This document shows, one piece after another, positions 11,929 to 23,800 of a stretch of DNA of 64,000 nucleotides. Numbering within the stretch: the stretch's first letter is position 1; each line of letters opens with the position of its first letter. The notes below the pieces were generated by a model, which was not told where the DNA came from, made no database searches, and was given only the letters and a program-made list of their open reading frames with translations. A program made the translations under genes and the position numbers. The stretch covers positions 124,001 to 188,000 of the forward strand of contig JAULBX010028160.1 of assembly GCA_032358255.1 (NCBI GenBank), written 5' to 3'. This stretch comes from Heterotrichella gracilis (lineage: Eukaryota; Sar; Xanthophyceae; Tribonematales; Xanthonemataceae).

Positions 11929-14595
11929 GGGGGGTTCTGGTGGGATGCTGGCGGCGCTCCTTGCATGGAGGTGGCATGACCCACCTTCGAGCATGCGGGG
12001 GGGTGCCATGACCCACCAGGATTTCCTGCACCCGCAAGGTCTATGGTCTTGGGGTTGATAGCGTGCAAAGGCGGTGGTGGCGTGCACTTGGGTTGCGGGG
12101 TCGGTGGCTGCAAAGCTGAATGGCAGACGGGATGTGTGGAGGCAGGGTGTGCTGCATGGCATGCGGGTGGTGCGGAGTTGGCGTCTGCACTCCGTTGCCT
12201 GTGCGGGGGGCAGGCGGTGAGGGGGTGAGTGGGGAGTTTGCCTTGCCTTGGCTGAGCCAATAATTGTAGGGGCATTTTTCAATGGACAGCAGGGCAAGCG
12301 CGCCCCTCTTCGCTTACTCTGAGCCAACCTGCTTGCTCATGGACAGGTCATGCTTGTTGATGCGTCTTTTCTTGTGGTTTCTTACTGCCTGGCTGCGTGC
12401 GCCCCGCGGGTAGGGTAGTCAAGTGTGCCGAGCTTAGGTAGGGGTTGGGTTGCTGGGGCGCACACCCTTGAATAGGGTTCTTGGCCAGCAAGCTACTGGG
12501 ACAGTTGTCGGAAGTTGACGCGCCAAGGCAGCCTTGCATGCGCTGGCAGTTGAACCAGTGGGAGGTGTGGTGTGGTGTGGTGGGTAATTGGCAGCTCTAG
12601 GCATGGCTGTGGTGGAGGCGCAAGGGTGGGAGCCTGCGTCACCACGCACAAGAGGAAGTGTTGGCGGCGGGTGGGGGCCCATGCGGCCCGCCACTGTGCA
12701 CTGGTTGCGCCTGGGAGCCTATCTACGACTTGTAAATGCATCATCAATGTGCCTGGTCCTCGACTAGCTATCAACCCTGGTTCAGCCTGCCGGGCATATT
12801 ACTAGTCTGGACACAGCAAATGAAGTGGTTATGATAAGTGTTGAAGGCTTGTTTGCAATCGTGCACAGGTCATGGAGCTTTGCAAGGCGTGGGGGTGCAA
12901 TGCTTGCCATGCCAACTGGTCACCGGCTGGTACAATAAACGTGCCATTTGAATGCATGTATTTAGAGTTATAAATTATATGCAACGTTAAAACGGTTACC
13001 CCGGAAATGGCCATGTAAAAATGTTCCACTGGCAGACAGAGTGCTATTTTAATTACAGAGCCGCAGCCCCAATCATTGCATACCATTATGGCACGTGTGT
13101 GGCAGACTGGGCTGTGTGTGACGCCAGTACTGACAAAAAGCCTAGTTCACTTCAAGTCAGGTCTGAATGGTAATGATCGTTCACAATGTAATGTGCAATA
13201 TATTATTCAAGTGGGTGAAATGGAAGTGTCCCGACTTGTCATGTCAAAAAAGCACAACCTAGCTGCAACTAGTCCGACCAACACCAATGGGGCGCTGCCA
13301 AATAAAGCAAGTTGAACTGGCAACCCTCTAGTTGCTACGCACACCATAAAAGCTTACTAAGGGTTTTGAACCCAAATAAAACCCAAATAAGGTTTTTGAA
13401 CCCAAATAAAATGCCTACTCCCAACTAGTATTTGCAAACGCAAGGAGCATAGCAACCCGCTCAAACTTCTCAAGACCATTGTCTCGTCAACTCAATGAAG
13501 ACAATAGCTCCACACTGTCAGTGGGGTGTGTTGGCACCCCAGGAAAAAAAGGGTCTGACTGCTTCCAGCGCGCCGCACGTCGTGCGACAAACAGCAGTAA
13601 AGAGAAACAGCAGACTAGTTTGTGGTTTGCGATTTGTGTCAAATTGAATACATACAGTCCTAATCGCAGCAATACTTGAACCGCGGACCAAAAAACTAGC
13701 GCCCCGAAGCAGTGCCTCAGTCACAACAAAACAAAGCGGCAAAAGTACTGGCAGGGGACAGGCATGCAAGCGCAAAACAGCTCAAACAAATGCACGTCGG
13801 TTGCCCCAACTCAGCATCTGTGCACCTCAAGTGAACTAAGCCCTTGTTGCAAACTCGGTTATGGTCAGGTCAGTAAATTGTTGCTCTGTCTGGTGTAGGG
13901 GTTGTTGCTGCTACCGCTGCGTAGATTGTGCTCTGCTGACCACACCAAAGGGCAATTTGCCAAAAAGAGCTGGACTACCTCGCTAGCTACGTGCCAAAGA
14001 TGGACTAGCTAAAGGTTGCCAAACGAGAACTGCACAGGCGCGGGTGCGCCACCAGTACACTGGATAAGCCCTCCCCTGCCTGCGCTAAAAAACTACTTTG
14101 AAAATGCACAACCACCCGCTCGGGTGTCACCAAATTGGCATACATTGGTAAAAAGGACGCTGCCCTCAGTCTGAAAGCGCGCCGCAGCAAGCAAGCTCGC
14201 TGCCTCAGTAAATGAATCCGTTGATTGAAAAAAGGGCCATGCGCATCGCTGCTTTCCCTCTCCCCCCCCCACCCCCACCCCCCCCCTGGCAGTGCACCAC
14301 TGCTGTACCAAACCCTATACCCCAAAATTCCGTTCAAGGCAGGGAAGCTACCCTGCGCCCTGCCACACGCATGCGCCCCCATAATGCGCCCCATAATGCA
14401 CCGTGCGTGCGCGCGAGCATCGTGCGCCAGGCTTGCACCCCGCTCGCATGTGGCTCTCCCAAGCCGATGCACCTCAAGTGGCAAAGGCGGCTCTCCAACA
14501 ATGCCGAGACGATATGTCCATGCCGCAGCTCTGCCTCCCATACAAGAACCCCTTGAAGTCGCCCTAGATTGTGAACCCTAGACCATAAATCCTTC
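11929..14595. other. intergenic region between convergent genes
   Basis: The region lies between the CDC27 stop and the stop of the next, leftward gene, so it should hold both 3' UTRs and terminators. The algal poly(A) motif TGTAA occurs at 12731-12735, but I cannot show it is used. A C-rich tract lies near 14260-14286. A short copy of the leftward gene's 3' end (CCCTTGAAGTCGCC) lies near 14551-14564. No other coding signal was recognised. Confidence 0.55.
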
Positions 14596-16589
14596 TTACA
14601 GGAGGCCCTTGAAGTCGCCTGGCGAGCCGTGCAGCTTGCGAGCGATGTCGTCTAGAAAGGCCTGCAGGAATAACGAATTAAGCGCAACGCCAATAGTGCC
14701 ACACTGATTTAAATTTTAGGGTTAAGAATTTAAACAGTGTCGATACCGTCAGGTGGAGCACCACAAAGGAAGCAAAGGCCAGGTGCACAAAACCAAAAAA
14801 TTCCAATAAATAAGGTTGATATTTTTAGGTCTGTAGAGTCAATTTATCGGGAAAACAGTTATTTAAAGTATTTCTACTTCAAGAATAAACAAAGACATGA
14901 ACAAAACGCCCCCACACAAGGCTTCTACTTTGAAGCAAGGCTTCTACTTTGAAGCATAGGTAGAAAAATGAACCGAAATAAAAACAACCACAGATAGAAA
15001 ATGGCCCCACCTTTCTGACAGACACCATGGGGTAGGACACGAGCGCCATGCGCACGCCCACCGCGCCCGCCATCAGAGCCGTGCTCTCAAACTCGATGAT
15101 GGTCACCAGCATGTTGCGGTTGGGGTCCTGCTGCGCCCCCAGCTCGCGCTCCAGCACCGCATACTCCCAGCTGTCGTGGGTGGCCACCAGGCGGAATTGG
15201 GTGCGGCTGACGCCCACCGGGAGGGACATGAACTCCTCACAAGGGGTGAAATGGTAAAAGTCCTCGGAGGTGAGGTACTCGGGGGTTTCGTCCGGGAAGG
15301 CGCGCATGACCAGGCTCTTGCACAGGCCCTGCGGGGTGTGGGTGGTGGTGGGTGGTGGGAGGGGTGGTGGGGAATGGTGTGGTGGGAGGGGCGTGGGAGG
15401 GGCATGGTGTGGTGGGAGGGGCATGGGAGGGGAATGGTGTGGTGGGAGGGGCGCGGGAGGGGAATGGTGGTGGGAGGGGCGTGGGAGGGGTTTGGTGTGG
15501 GTTGTGCACGCCTGGGAGGGCAGACACTGGGGCCCCAGGGAAGCAGTTGCCTGCAATTTTGCAGCAAAGAGAAACAAAACTCATTTTCAAGGCAGTTGGA
15601 ATGGTGCCGGGTTGCAAGGCGATGCCTTGACAAGGGTACAGTACCCCAAAACCAGGGTCAACATCCCAGCTGCCCACCTGTAACGAGTGTAAACTTGCTA
15701 TGGGTTTCAAGCCCAGGTGGCTGACTTTGGTCTTCCCAGACGCCGCGTGCCAGCGGACAAACAAGCTGACCTGTAGTGTGTCATCAACCCACTTGCAGGC
15801 GGTACCAGTATCAGTGACAGCAGTCCCCTGCAGCCCAACACAGGCATCAAAGTCAAGTTTAGGTCAGAGCTGAAGGACTGACACAAAATCCATATAAGCA
15901 TAGCCCCAACTTTGAAAAGGACCGGACTTAGTAAATTCAGGTTTTAAAAGTGTTTGCAGCCACTCAGGTTTAAAAAATCTCGCCCTGAGGCCATGATGCA
16001 CAGTCTGCTCACTGCTGCACGAGCACTAGCAGCAGCAGTGCCCCAGGTTGTGTAATCTCGCAACCTTTTCAACACCCATATGACTGGTCAGGCGCCGTTT
16101 GAACACCACCCACCGTACCTGCCCATTGTTCTCCAGTGTCATGTCCGAGACGTCGGACCCAGAGGGGGTGTCGAACGTGAACGGCAGCGCAGCAGGGGGA
16201 AAGCTGGACGTCTCCTGCATCTCCGTGACCAAGCCCATCGTAGGAGAGTCCATGCTGGGTCCCTTGCCTGCCTGATGGGTCGGTGGTGGTCGAAGGGTGA
16301 ATTATGGGACGCTGCTCAGCCTCGCCCGTAGCCCAGAAGGTTCAAATATGTGTGAGCCTGATGGCGCAACACAGGGCGCTGGTCGCCAAAGGATTACTGT
16401 TCCTGCGTCCGTCGACTGGGGCAGAGGTTGCACGGTTGCTGCCAGGATCGAGCGCTGCACCTGCTCCGCCTCCTCGCATAACCTGTAGGCCGCGGCAAGG
16501 AGATACAGGTTGGCACATGGGGCAATTGTGGGCGCCATGAGGTGCACGAGCACTCGGGAAAACAGATCAAGGCGCATCTCGCCTCCCAT
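14596..16589 (-). CDS. uncharacterised conserved-looking protein (~230 residues)
   Basis: Four exons join in phase 0: 16589-16434, 16271-16119, 15328-15011 and 14661-14596 (stop TAA at 14598-14596). Exon 1 opens with MGGEMRLDLFSRVLVHLMAP and is helix-rich (NLYLLAAAYRLCEEAEQVQR). Exon 2 carries a polar segment (FTFDTPSGSDVSDMTLENN). Exon 3 contains TPEYLTSEDFYHFTPCEEF and a probable hydrophobic stretch (ALMAGAVGVRMALVSYP). The tail is AFLDDIARKLHGSPGDFKGL. Splice sites are strong: AACC|GTGCAA, CAG|GTACGG, AAAG|GTGGGG. The ATG directly follows CAG, so an upstream exon is possible. I do not recognise the family; no signal peptide is evident. The gene diverges from the TBC gene. Confidence 0.6.
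14919..14957. repeat. 20-bp tandem direct repeat
   Basis: AAGGCTTCTACTTTGAAGC occurs twice head to tail in the last intron of the leftward gene. The unit is itself partly palindromic (GCTTCTACTTTGAAGC). Confidence 0.85.
15340..15495. repeat. G-rich minisatellite in an intron
   Basis: Tandem variants of GGGAATGGTGTGGTGGGAGG and GGCGTGGGAGGGG (roughly 15-32 base periods) form an imperfect array immediately 5' of exon 3 (minus strand) of the unrecognised gene. The array lies within its intron. Confidence 0.8.
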
Positions 16590-18043
16590 CTGCCCCGGCG
16601 GTGGTGCAATCCAAGGGCAGGAGGGGGGAATTGTGTGAGGTGAAATGTTTGGCAGAGGGCGGTGGCGAAAAGAACCCACGCCCATGTGCAAAAGTGGTGT
16701 TGATATTATGCGACGATTGCCCGTTCGTAACCCACAGGCAAAGTGGCGAACGACGCCGACGGGCGACCAACGAAACTGTGGCGGACAACGCCCAATGGGC
16801 GAACAACGCCTGGTGATGCAAGCCAGCGCCCAACGCAAGATATGTGGCTTGTTCGCCACGACCACACCACGTACCTCCTCTGAAAAGACGCCTGGGCAGC
16901 TTCTCTTGTTAACAGCTTCCTCCGACAAAACCAAAAAAGAAGGGTAGAGCCGGTGATCAGGCGTCAGACGCCAGTGGCGACAAGCGTTGGCTCCTATCGC
17001 ACCAGGCAGCAAATAGCTTCGACGGCCCTCAAGGCAGCCAACCTCCCACAACCCACGCAGAAAAACCAGCCTTCCATTACGGCAACAGAGAGCCTGGGAA
17101 TGGCAGCCACGGTGGACGAAGGGTGTGGGCTGCTCAACCGCGGATACACTTCACGGGTTTTGCAGGTGCAATCGGTGGTTCTCGCCCATGCCCTTCTGTC
17201 ACTGCAGTCTCAGACGGCCAGCGGAAGCGCTGCTACCCAATAAGCCTGGTGACAAGGCGTGGCACGTAAGGGATTTCAGGTGCAATCAGCTTTGGGGTGT
17301 GTAAGGAACTGCCGTTGAAGGCTGGCGGCAAACGCCCAACAACTCCTTGCACCACAGTTTCGAAAACGTCGCGCACACGTACATATTCTGGCCTTTTCGA
17401 AGGCCCTCCTGTGGTGCACGCTGACAAGACTGGGGTTAGGTAATGACAAGTCGACCAGGCTTTCCAGCCTGGAGGTCCGTTTTCTGACCCCACGCAGCCT
17501 ATTCGGCAAGGCGCCACGACAGCTAATGACGTCAGAATGTTCCGCCGTCCGTCGGGCGGCAAAGATCGTCCCATCAGCGGTCGAAAATCACGTCATATCG
17601 CTGATGGGTGGCGGACGGCGCTCCGCGCGGAGAGATGTATGACGTGATGTGGCTTGACTGCGTCAGTCGCTCGCTCTTTTTCAAACTTTGGACCTTTTCA
17701 CCCTGCACCCCTGCAGCTGCAGTTGCATGCATCGTCGCGCTGCTACACAGGTTTTACTTTAGTTGCAGTCCTTTATGATGCCCGGTGGCGCAAGTATGCT
17801 GAACGTGCACAGATTTCCCTGCTCGGGTCTCGCTGGCGAGCCTTGCCACCCACATGTGAAAACTATTTGCACTCATTTTTTTGCTAGCAGCCCTCTTCTT
17901 GCACCTGGTGGGCATTTCACACTCAACTGGTCACAGTAGCAAGTGGCTCACCACACTGCGCGCGACATATACCTTCGCATGGGGAGGGATTGTGAGTGCC
18001 TCCTGGCGATCCCTGCACCTGGCTGAAAAAAACAGAGGACCCG
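16590..18043. other. divergent intergenic region with GC-rich inverted repeat
   Basis: This interval separates the unrecognised leftward gene from the rightward TBC gene and should carry both promoters. It contains repeated CGACG/GGGCGA motifs (16730-16810), a TGACGT-type palindrome (TGACGTCA at 17527-17534) that resembles a bZIP/CRE site, and an inverted repeat at 17543-17620. No protein was recognised. Confidence 0.5.
17543..17620. repeat. imperfect inverted repeat
   Basis: The left arm CGCCGTCC...CCCATCAGCG (17543-17579) is matched by the right arm CGCTGATGGG...CGGACGGCG (17599-17620). The right arm lacks an internal ~15-base segment. The repeat could be a cruciform, a MITE fragment or a regulatory hairpin; the sequence alone does not decide. 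Confidence 0.6.
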
Positions 18044-21000
18044 ATGGGCAGGAGAAAGCACCCGAAGAGGGTGAAGAAAGGGGTTGCCGCCAAACCCACC
18101 CAGCCATCCGAGGAGGAACGGCGGGATCTGGACACGCTCCACCTCATCAACGACCTGCTCGACGCGCAGCCTGTGAGTCATGGCATGGCAATATCATATG
18201 CATGCATGCATGCATTGAACAGCCCTTTATAGTCACTCCCTTTGGGAATAACTATATGTATGCATTGGACATTGGACGCCACCTTTTACACCGGCCTTTG
18301 GTATAGGTAAAACCTGAGGCCTGGCTTGGACCAGGCACTTGCCTAGGCATGTCCCGTATGCCAAACACGAGCGCATTGCAAGATGGCCTGGGAAGGCCAC
18401 GCATAATGACTGGCGCGCGCCTGGGAGAACAGGCATTGGGTCCCCCACGGCGGCATCAGGCTGTCCACAGTTAAGGTGTCTTCAGTTTAGCTGTTTGCAA
18501 TGTGCAAATATGCTGGCGAGTGTCGTCAGCTTGTATTCCTTAGGCGTTGTTCGCCCTTTGGTGGTATCCGCCAGAGGCCGACCAGCGCGCTGTGTGTGAA
18601 GCGCTGCCTGTGGGTGCGAGACACATGCGGACTGACTACAAGTACACCGACTTTCAACCAAGGGCCAGGTTCCTGGGTGTGCACCCAGGCACACTAAAAC
18701 GCTGGTTTAGGGTTTGGGGTTGACAGTGTTATGTTGTGTTTGCGCTACGTATGTCTCGTCTGCCTGTGGGTTCTTGCATAGGGGACCACTGAGGGCACGC
18801 GTGATCAGAAGCGTGCACAGCACTGGGGATGGATAACCAATGCGAGCCTTGCATACTGCTGACCACAGCATGCATGGGTACTCACACGTGCATGGGTAAG
18901 GGTGTACACACCCGGTGTCCAGTTGGGCGAAATAGGCTGTTAGAGCACCAGCACCCACACCCAGCACCAGCACCCCTGTTGGAGCCAATACGCCACATTA
19001 AGGGCCTCGGTTGGTAATATACCAGGCGGTGCACTGCACTGGTGGCCCCACAGGTCCCTTGGTGCATACGAAGGCATCCCCGCTTCATAGTTTTCTTAGT
19101 AGGATTTGTTCTATAAATACTCAATCCCATTGTGACCCAGCTTGCTACCGCCACCGTCCCAACCCCTACTTGTGAACAAACAGACAAATCCTCATTCCTC
19201 ACTCAGCGACTGAAAACGTCCCCTTTCACATGATTTCCAGGTTGACACCGCTCAGCTGCGCAAGATAGCAACCGTCAGAGGGCTGGTCAACAATGAGGTG
19301 GGGGTGGGGTGGAGGGTGGGGGGGAATTGGAACGAGAGGGGGGCGTGAGGGGGTGGAAGCCGGCTTCAGGAGTGCGCAAACGAGCCATTTCTAGGGCCGT
19401 GAACAGTGTAACGTGAGGCAACGCGTGTGTAGAAGGTTGTAAACAGTGTAATTTGGGGTAATTTCAGGGCGCTGAGTGACTTGCCACCCGGCGGCATCGA
19501 CTTGAACGCAAGTATGTCGTGGAGGGCGCAATTGCATGGCTGGGTTTGGTGGCCCCTAGCAGCCTCCCTAGTTCTTGGCTACTCACCCGAGGCTGGCTGC
19601 CACAAAGTTGGCCCCAAACCCCACACCCTAAACCCAAAGTTGCTGGGGACGCTTGTACCGTAACAGTCTAGTATGCACCACCCAAAAACCTACAGCCCAA
19701 ACCCTAAACCCTCAACATGAACCCTGTGTGGTGCAGCGGCGGACGCGGGTGTGGCCCCTGCTGCTGGGCATAGATGGCGCCAAGGGTTTAGGGTATGAGG
19801 AGGCGAGCCAAGGGGAGCACAGGGATAGCAGTACTGTGGAGTGCGATGTGGCAAGGTCGCTCTGGGCGTTCACGCAAGGTAAGCCACATGGTTTAGGGTG
19901 TGGGGTGTACGGTTTAGGGCATCCTAAGCTGGCAAGACAATGGGATGAAAACCTTGCTTTTGTTGAGAAATTACTTACCCTAAACCCTGCATTATAATTC
20001 CTGGAACTTCCTTTAAATGCACGCAGGGTGGTCAGGGGAGAAACTCTAAACCCTGAACCGTACCCCCTAAACCTTGCATTTATTTCACGCAGGGTGGTCA
20101 GATGAGAAGCGGGACGCGCAGCGGCAAGCACTCCAGCGCCTGCTGACAGCCGTGGTGTGCGCCAACCAGCCGCACGTGCATTACTACCAGGTGGGTGCAG
20201 GGTTGGAGTACCTGGCCTGCTGTTTCAAGCAATGGAGGGCCTCGGGACTGGTCGGGCTTTCGGTTTTCTGGTGGGTGTTTCTAGCGTTTTTTTGGAGCAT
20301 TGGCGGGGTTGGGTGAGGCTTGCCATGCACTCCAGCGCCTGCAGACAGCGGTGGTGTGTGCCAACCAGCCGCACGTGCACTACTACCAGGTGGGTGCGGG
20401 GCCCAGGGTATCTCAGGCAAACAAAGGGCCTAGGGTCTGTAGGGCTTTGGGTTTTGGTCTCCTTGCAGCTATAGCGTTTTTGGAGCGTCGTCTGGGTGTC
20501 GCTTGGCCAGCGCCAGGCACTCCAGCGCCTGCTGACAGCTGTGGTGTGTGCCAACCAGCCGCACGTGCACTACTACCAGGTGGGTGCGAGGGCGGGGTAT
20601 CTGGCAACAAAGGGCCTAGGGTCTGTAGGGCTTTGGGTTTTGGTGTCTTTGCAGATAATTATGTGCAGAGATGGTAATTGCGTTTTTGGAGCGTCGTCTG
20701 GGTGTCGCTTGGCCAGTGCCGGGCACTCCAGCGCCTGCCGCCAGCCGTGGTGTGGGTGTACCACCCGCACATGCACAATTACCAGGCGGGTGCAGGAGGC
20801 CAGCTTAGACTTATTCATTTGCTGTTTCCCCAGTGTTTCCCCAGTGGTTTTGGGGCTGGTTTTCGCCAGCGGCATGGACTCCAACGCCTGCTGGCAGCAG
20901 GAAGTAGCGGTTTAGCCACATTGCCACATGCCACCTGCAGGACTGCACCTTGTAATTCCCTGAAATAAACCCTAACCCCTCCTAGAAAAGCTGAAGATAT

Positions 21001-23416
21001 TCTCTCAAATCTACTCACCACCTCTTACATCCACAGGGCCTGCATGATGTTGCCAGCGTGCTGCTCTTGTCGGTGGGCGAGGCGCGCGCCTACCCCCTGC
21101 TCAGCTACATGGCCACATGCCACCTGCGGGATTGCCCCCTGAACAAAATACTCTGGAAAAATCCCACCCCTCTCCCAGAAAACGTCAAAGAATTCTCCTG
21201 AAATCTGCTCACTATTCCTTTCATGCCCAGGGCCTGCATGATGTGGCGAGCGTGCTGCTCTTGTCGGTGGGCGAGGCCAGGGCCTATCCCCTGCTCAGTC
21301 ATATGGCTACATGCCACCTGCGGGACTGCACCCGCCCCGACCTGGATGCTGTGCTGCAGCTGCTGGGGCTGATCATGCCCATACTGGAGGAGGTGCGGGG
21401 TGTGGTGGTGGTGGGAAAGGGAAGGGGAGTGTGTGTGTACTTTTGTGTAATGGGTAATGATGGCGGCGGCAGCGGCGACGGCGGTGTGGGTGTGTGTGTG
21501 GGGGTGTTCATTCCATGTTGCATGGATGCTGTGCTGCAGCCGCTGGGGCTGATCATGCCCATACTGGAGGAGGTGAGTGGGGATGGGTGGGTGGTGTGGG
21601 TGGTGGTAGTAGGTGGGTGGGTGGGTGGGTGCATACCATGTCGCATGCATGCGGTGCTATCACACGATTTGCATGCAATCCTCCAAAATTTCGGAAAAAA
21701 GAGACAACAGTACAATAAAAGCCCAAGTGCAAAAATAGCAGCAAAATGAGTGCCAAAAATGAACAGCAACATGCAAAACAGAGTAAAACTTGATTTGATT
21801 GCCCCATCCCCCCGCAGTGGGACCTGGAGCTGCACGCCTGCATCGACGCCAGCAGCATCCCCCCCACTTTGCGCTGAGCTGGTACAATATTACTCCTAAA
21901 ATGTCCTTATAAAAGTAAGAAAAAGCGCCAACAGTCCACCAAAAATAAACAGCAAAATGAGCACCAAAATAAATACAACATATGAGCAATTGATGAATAC
22001 CTGATTGTGTTTCCTCCCCCCCTTGCAGTGCGATCCACAACTCCATGCCTGCATCGACGCCAGCGGCATCCCCCCCTACTTTGCGCTCAGCTGGTACATC
22101 ACCTGGTTTGCACACAACGAGGCCAGCCTGCCCTGCCTGGCGCGCCTCTTTGACTTCTTCATGGCTTCGCACCCCCTCATGCCGCTGTACGCAGCGGCGG
22201 TGGTCATGCGGGTATGGGAATCAGTGTTGCAACCACGGCTATCTGCAGCACAGTAAGATCCATTGTTTGCAATTCTGAGCTGGCAATCACAGTTAAGCTT
22301 AGTATAGCAATTGCAAGATGTGCCTGGTTTAACTTCTTCTGGCGTCGCACCCGCTCATGCCGCTGTATGCAGCTGCCGTGGTCGTGCGGGTAAGGCGTTC
22401 ACCAAGGGGTGACAGTTGCAGTCTTGAGTTGCAATTTGGGGCACATGACCCTCATCCTTACCACCACCACCACCCACCGCACACCACCCACTCACCCCAC
22501 CCAACACCATCCGCAGGCCTCCCGCGAGACTGTGCTTGCTTGCGATCAGGATCCCTCAGAGATCCACCGCACCCTCAACAACCTGGCTATTCTGGCAAAC
22601 ATACCGGGGGGAGCGGACCAGCTGGCACTGGAGTCGGCTATGCTGTTCAGGCGGCGCCAGCCGCAGGCGCTGCTGGGCCTGCCCAGGAGTTTGAGCCCCT
22701 GGTGTGTGGTTTGGTGGACATGGGGAAATGCAGATAATGTTAGTGGGACAACACCAAATGCTGAAAAATGTTGCTTTTTGTGGGCGCCCGCCTCAGTTCA
22801 GGCATTGGCAGCCACGGACATTGAGGGGGCCATGCGAAGCACACAGACATGCAGAAAAATTAAAGTAATGTTGTACCTCCAACCCATGAAATAAATTTGG
22901 AAGGGGTTGCCCCTATGGCTAGTGGTTCCAGTAGCACATACCTCTTGCTGCCCAGCGCTGCATTATTGCATCACTACTGACACCCAGCATGTGCGCACGT
23001 GCTCAGCACCTTTCGAGCAACCATCAAGGGATGGCCATTGGCATATGCCATGACAGTGCCAGTGCTGCCAACTAGCTTGCTGGCCAGTGCTTGCTGCAAT
23101 GCTGACACCCAACCCTAAACCTTGAACCTAAACGTATCACCTCTGTGTGTGCAGCACCTCTCGAGCCACCATCAAGGATGGCCACTGGCATGTGCCGGAC
23201 GACGACCCGCCTTGCCCGGGGCCTAGGGACCGCGCCACACACCACCCCCTGCCGCACCACAAACAGCTGCTCTTCAGAAAGGGCAGGCAACGGCCGCTGG
23301 CGCGCATCACCGCAGTGGCTTCCCTTGTGTCGCTGGGTGCCATCACACTTGCTGCCATGATGTACAGCCAGAGCCACCGCATGGGCGCGGAGTGGCAGGT
23401 GGGGCTGTGGCCTTAG
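18044..23416 (+). CDS. TBC1D20: TBC1D20/Gyp8-type Rab GTPase-activating protein
   Basis: Eight exons join in phase: 18044-18172, 19241-19297, 19737-19878, 20093-20190, 21231-21392, 22029-22211, 22517-22701, 23155-23416 (405 residues; human TBC1D20 is 403). The family stimulates GTP hydrolysis by Rab1/Rab18-type GTPases at the ER-Golgi. TBC hallmarks are present: RVWPLLLG, the arginine finger in ECDVAR (about R102) and the glutamine finger in HYYQG (about Q142). FALSWYITWFAHN and LFDFFMASHPLMPLYAA match the family. The C terminus has the expected single membrane helix (ARITAVASLVSLGAITLAA) followed by a short tail (GAEWQVGLWP), indicating a tail-anchored ER protein. An upstream in-frame ATG at 17996 is possible, but 18044 gives a compact basic start (MGRRKHPKRVKK). 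Exon 3 contains a TTTAGGG motif in coding sequence (19787-19793). Confidence 0.92.
20020..20905 (+). repeat. serial partial copies of TBC exon 4
   Basis: An acceptor-side fragment (about 20020-20040) precedes the true exon (20093-20190). Downstream copies carry the 3' part ALQRLLTAVVCANQPHVHYYQ and mostly the GTGGGT donor: 20324-20395, 20515-20586, 20722-20790 (donor mutated to GCGGGT) and the short 20868-20905. Decay increases with distance from the exon. Confidence 0.92.
20918..22394 (+). repeat. partial copies of TBC exons 5 and 6
   Basis: Exon 5 (true 21231-21392) has acceptor-side copies at 21030-21135 (nearly intact, GLHDVASVLLLSVGEARAYP, but no donor) and a fragment near 20918-20952. 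It has a donor-side copy at 21520-21575 (LLGLIMPILEE-like plus GTGAGT). Exon 6 (true 22029-22211) has an acceptor-side copy at 21818-21880, which stops at TGA, and a donor-side copy at 22333-22394. Confidence 0.88.
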
Positions 23417-23800
23417 GGAGGGTGGGGGATGGCGCCGCACGCCACCTGCTGCTTTTCCAACGCCAGCAGCAGCCTCCGGGAGAGGGAGCTTCAGGACCGG
23501 TCGCTGGCGCGCATCACTGCAGTGGCTTCCCTGGTATCGCTGGGTGCAATCACGTTTTCAGCCATGATGTACAGCCAGAGCCACCGCATGGGCGCGGAGT
23601 GGCAGGTGGGACTGTGGCCCTAACCTAGGGCCTAGGGGGAAGGGTGGATGCCTGAGACGCCACCTGATGCGGTACCAACGCCAGCAGCACCCCTTGGGAT
23701 GGGGAGCTTGCAAGCAGGGCAACAGCCGCTGGCGCGCATTGCTGAACAGCAAAGTGGATGCGCTGGTGTGGCTGGGTGCGATCACACTGGCAGCCAGTCG
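22984..23800 (+). repeat. copies of the last TBC exon, one carrying its own stop
   Basis: A 5' fragment at 22984-23035 precedes the true exon. After the stop, 23480-23623 repeats the entire membrane anchor and tail (LARITAVASLVSLGAIT... GAEWQVGLWP) and ends in a stop codon in the same frame. A third, decayed copy lies at about 23720-23800. Confidence 0.88.

Noticed and set aside
11554-12327. Long antisense open frames over the CDC27 3' end
   Set aside because: Shadow of the GC-rich coding exon, with no motif of its own.
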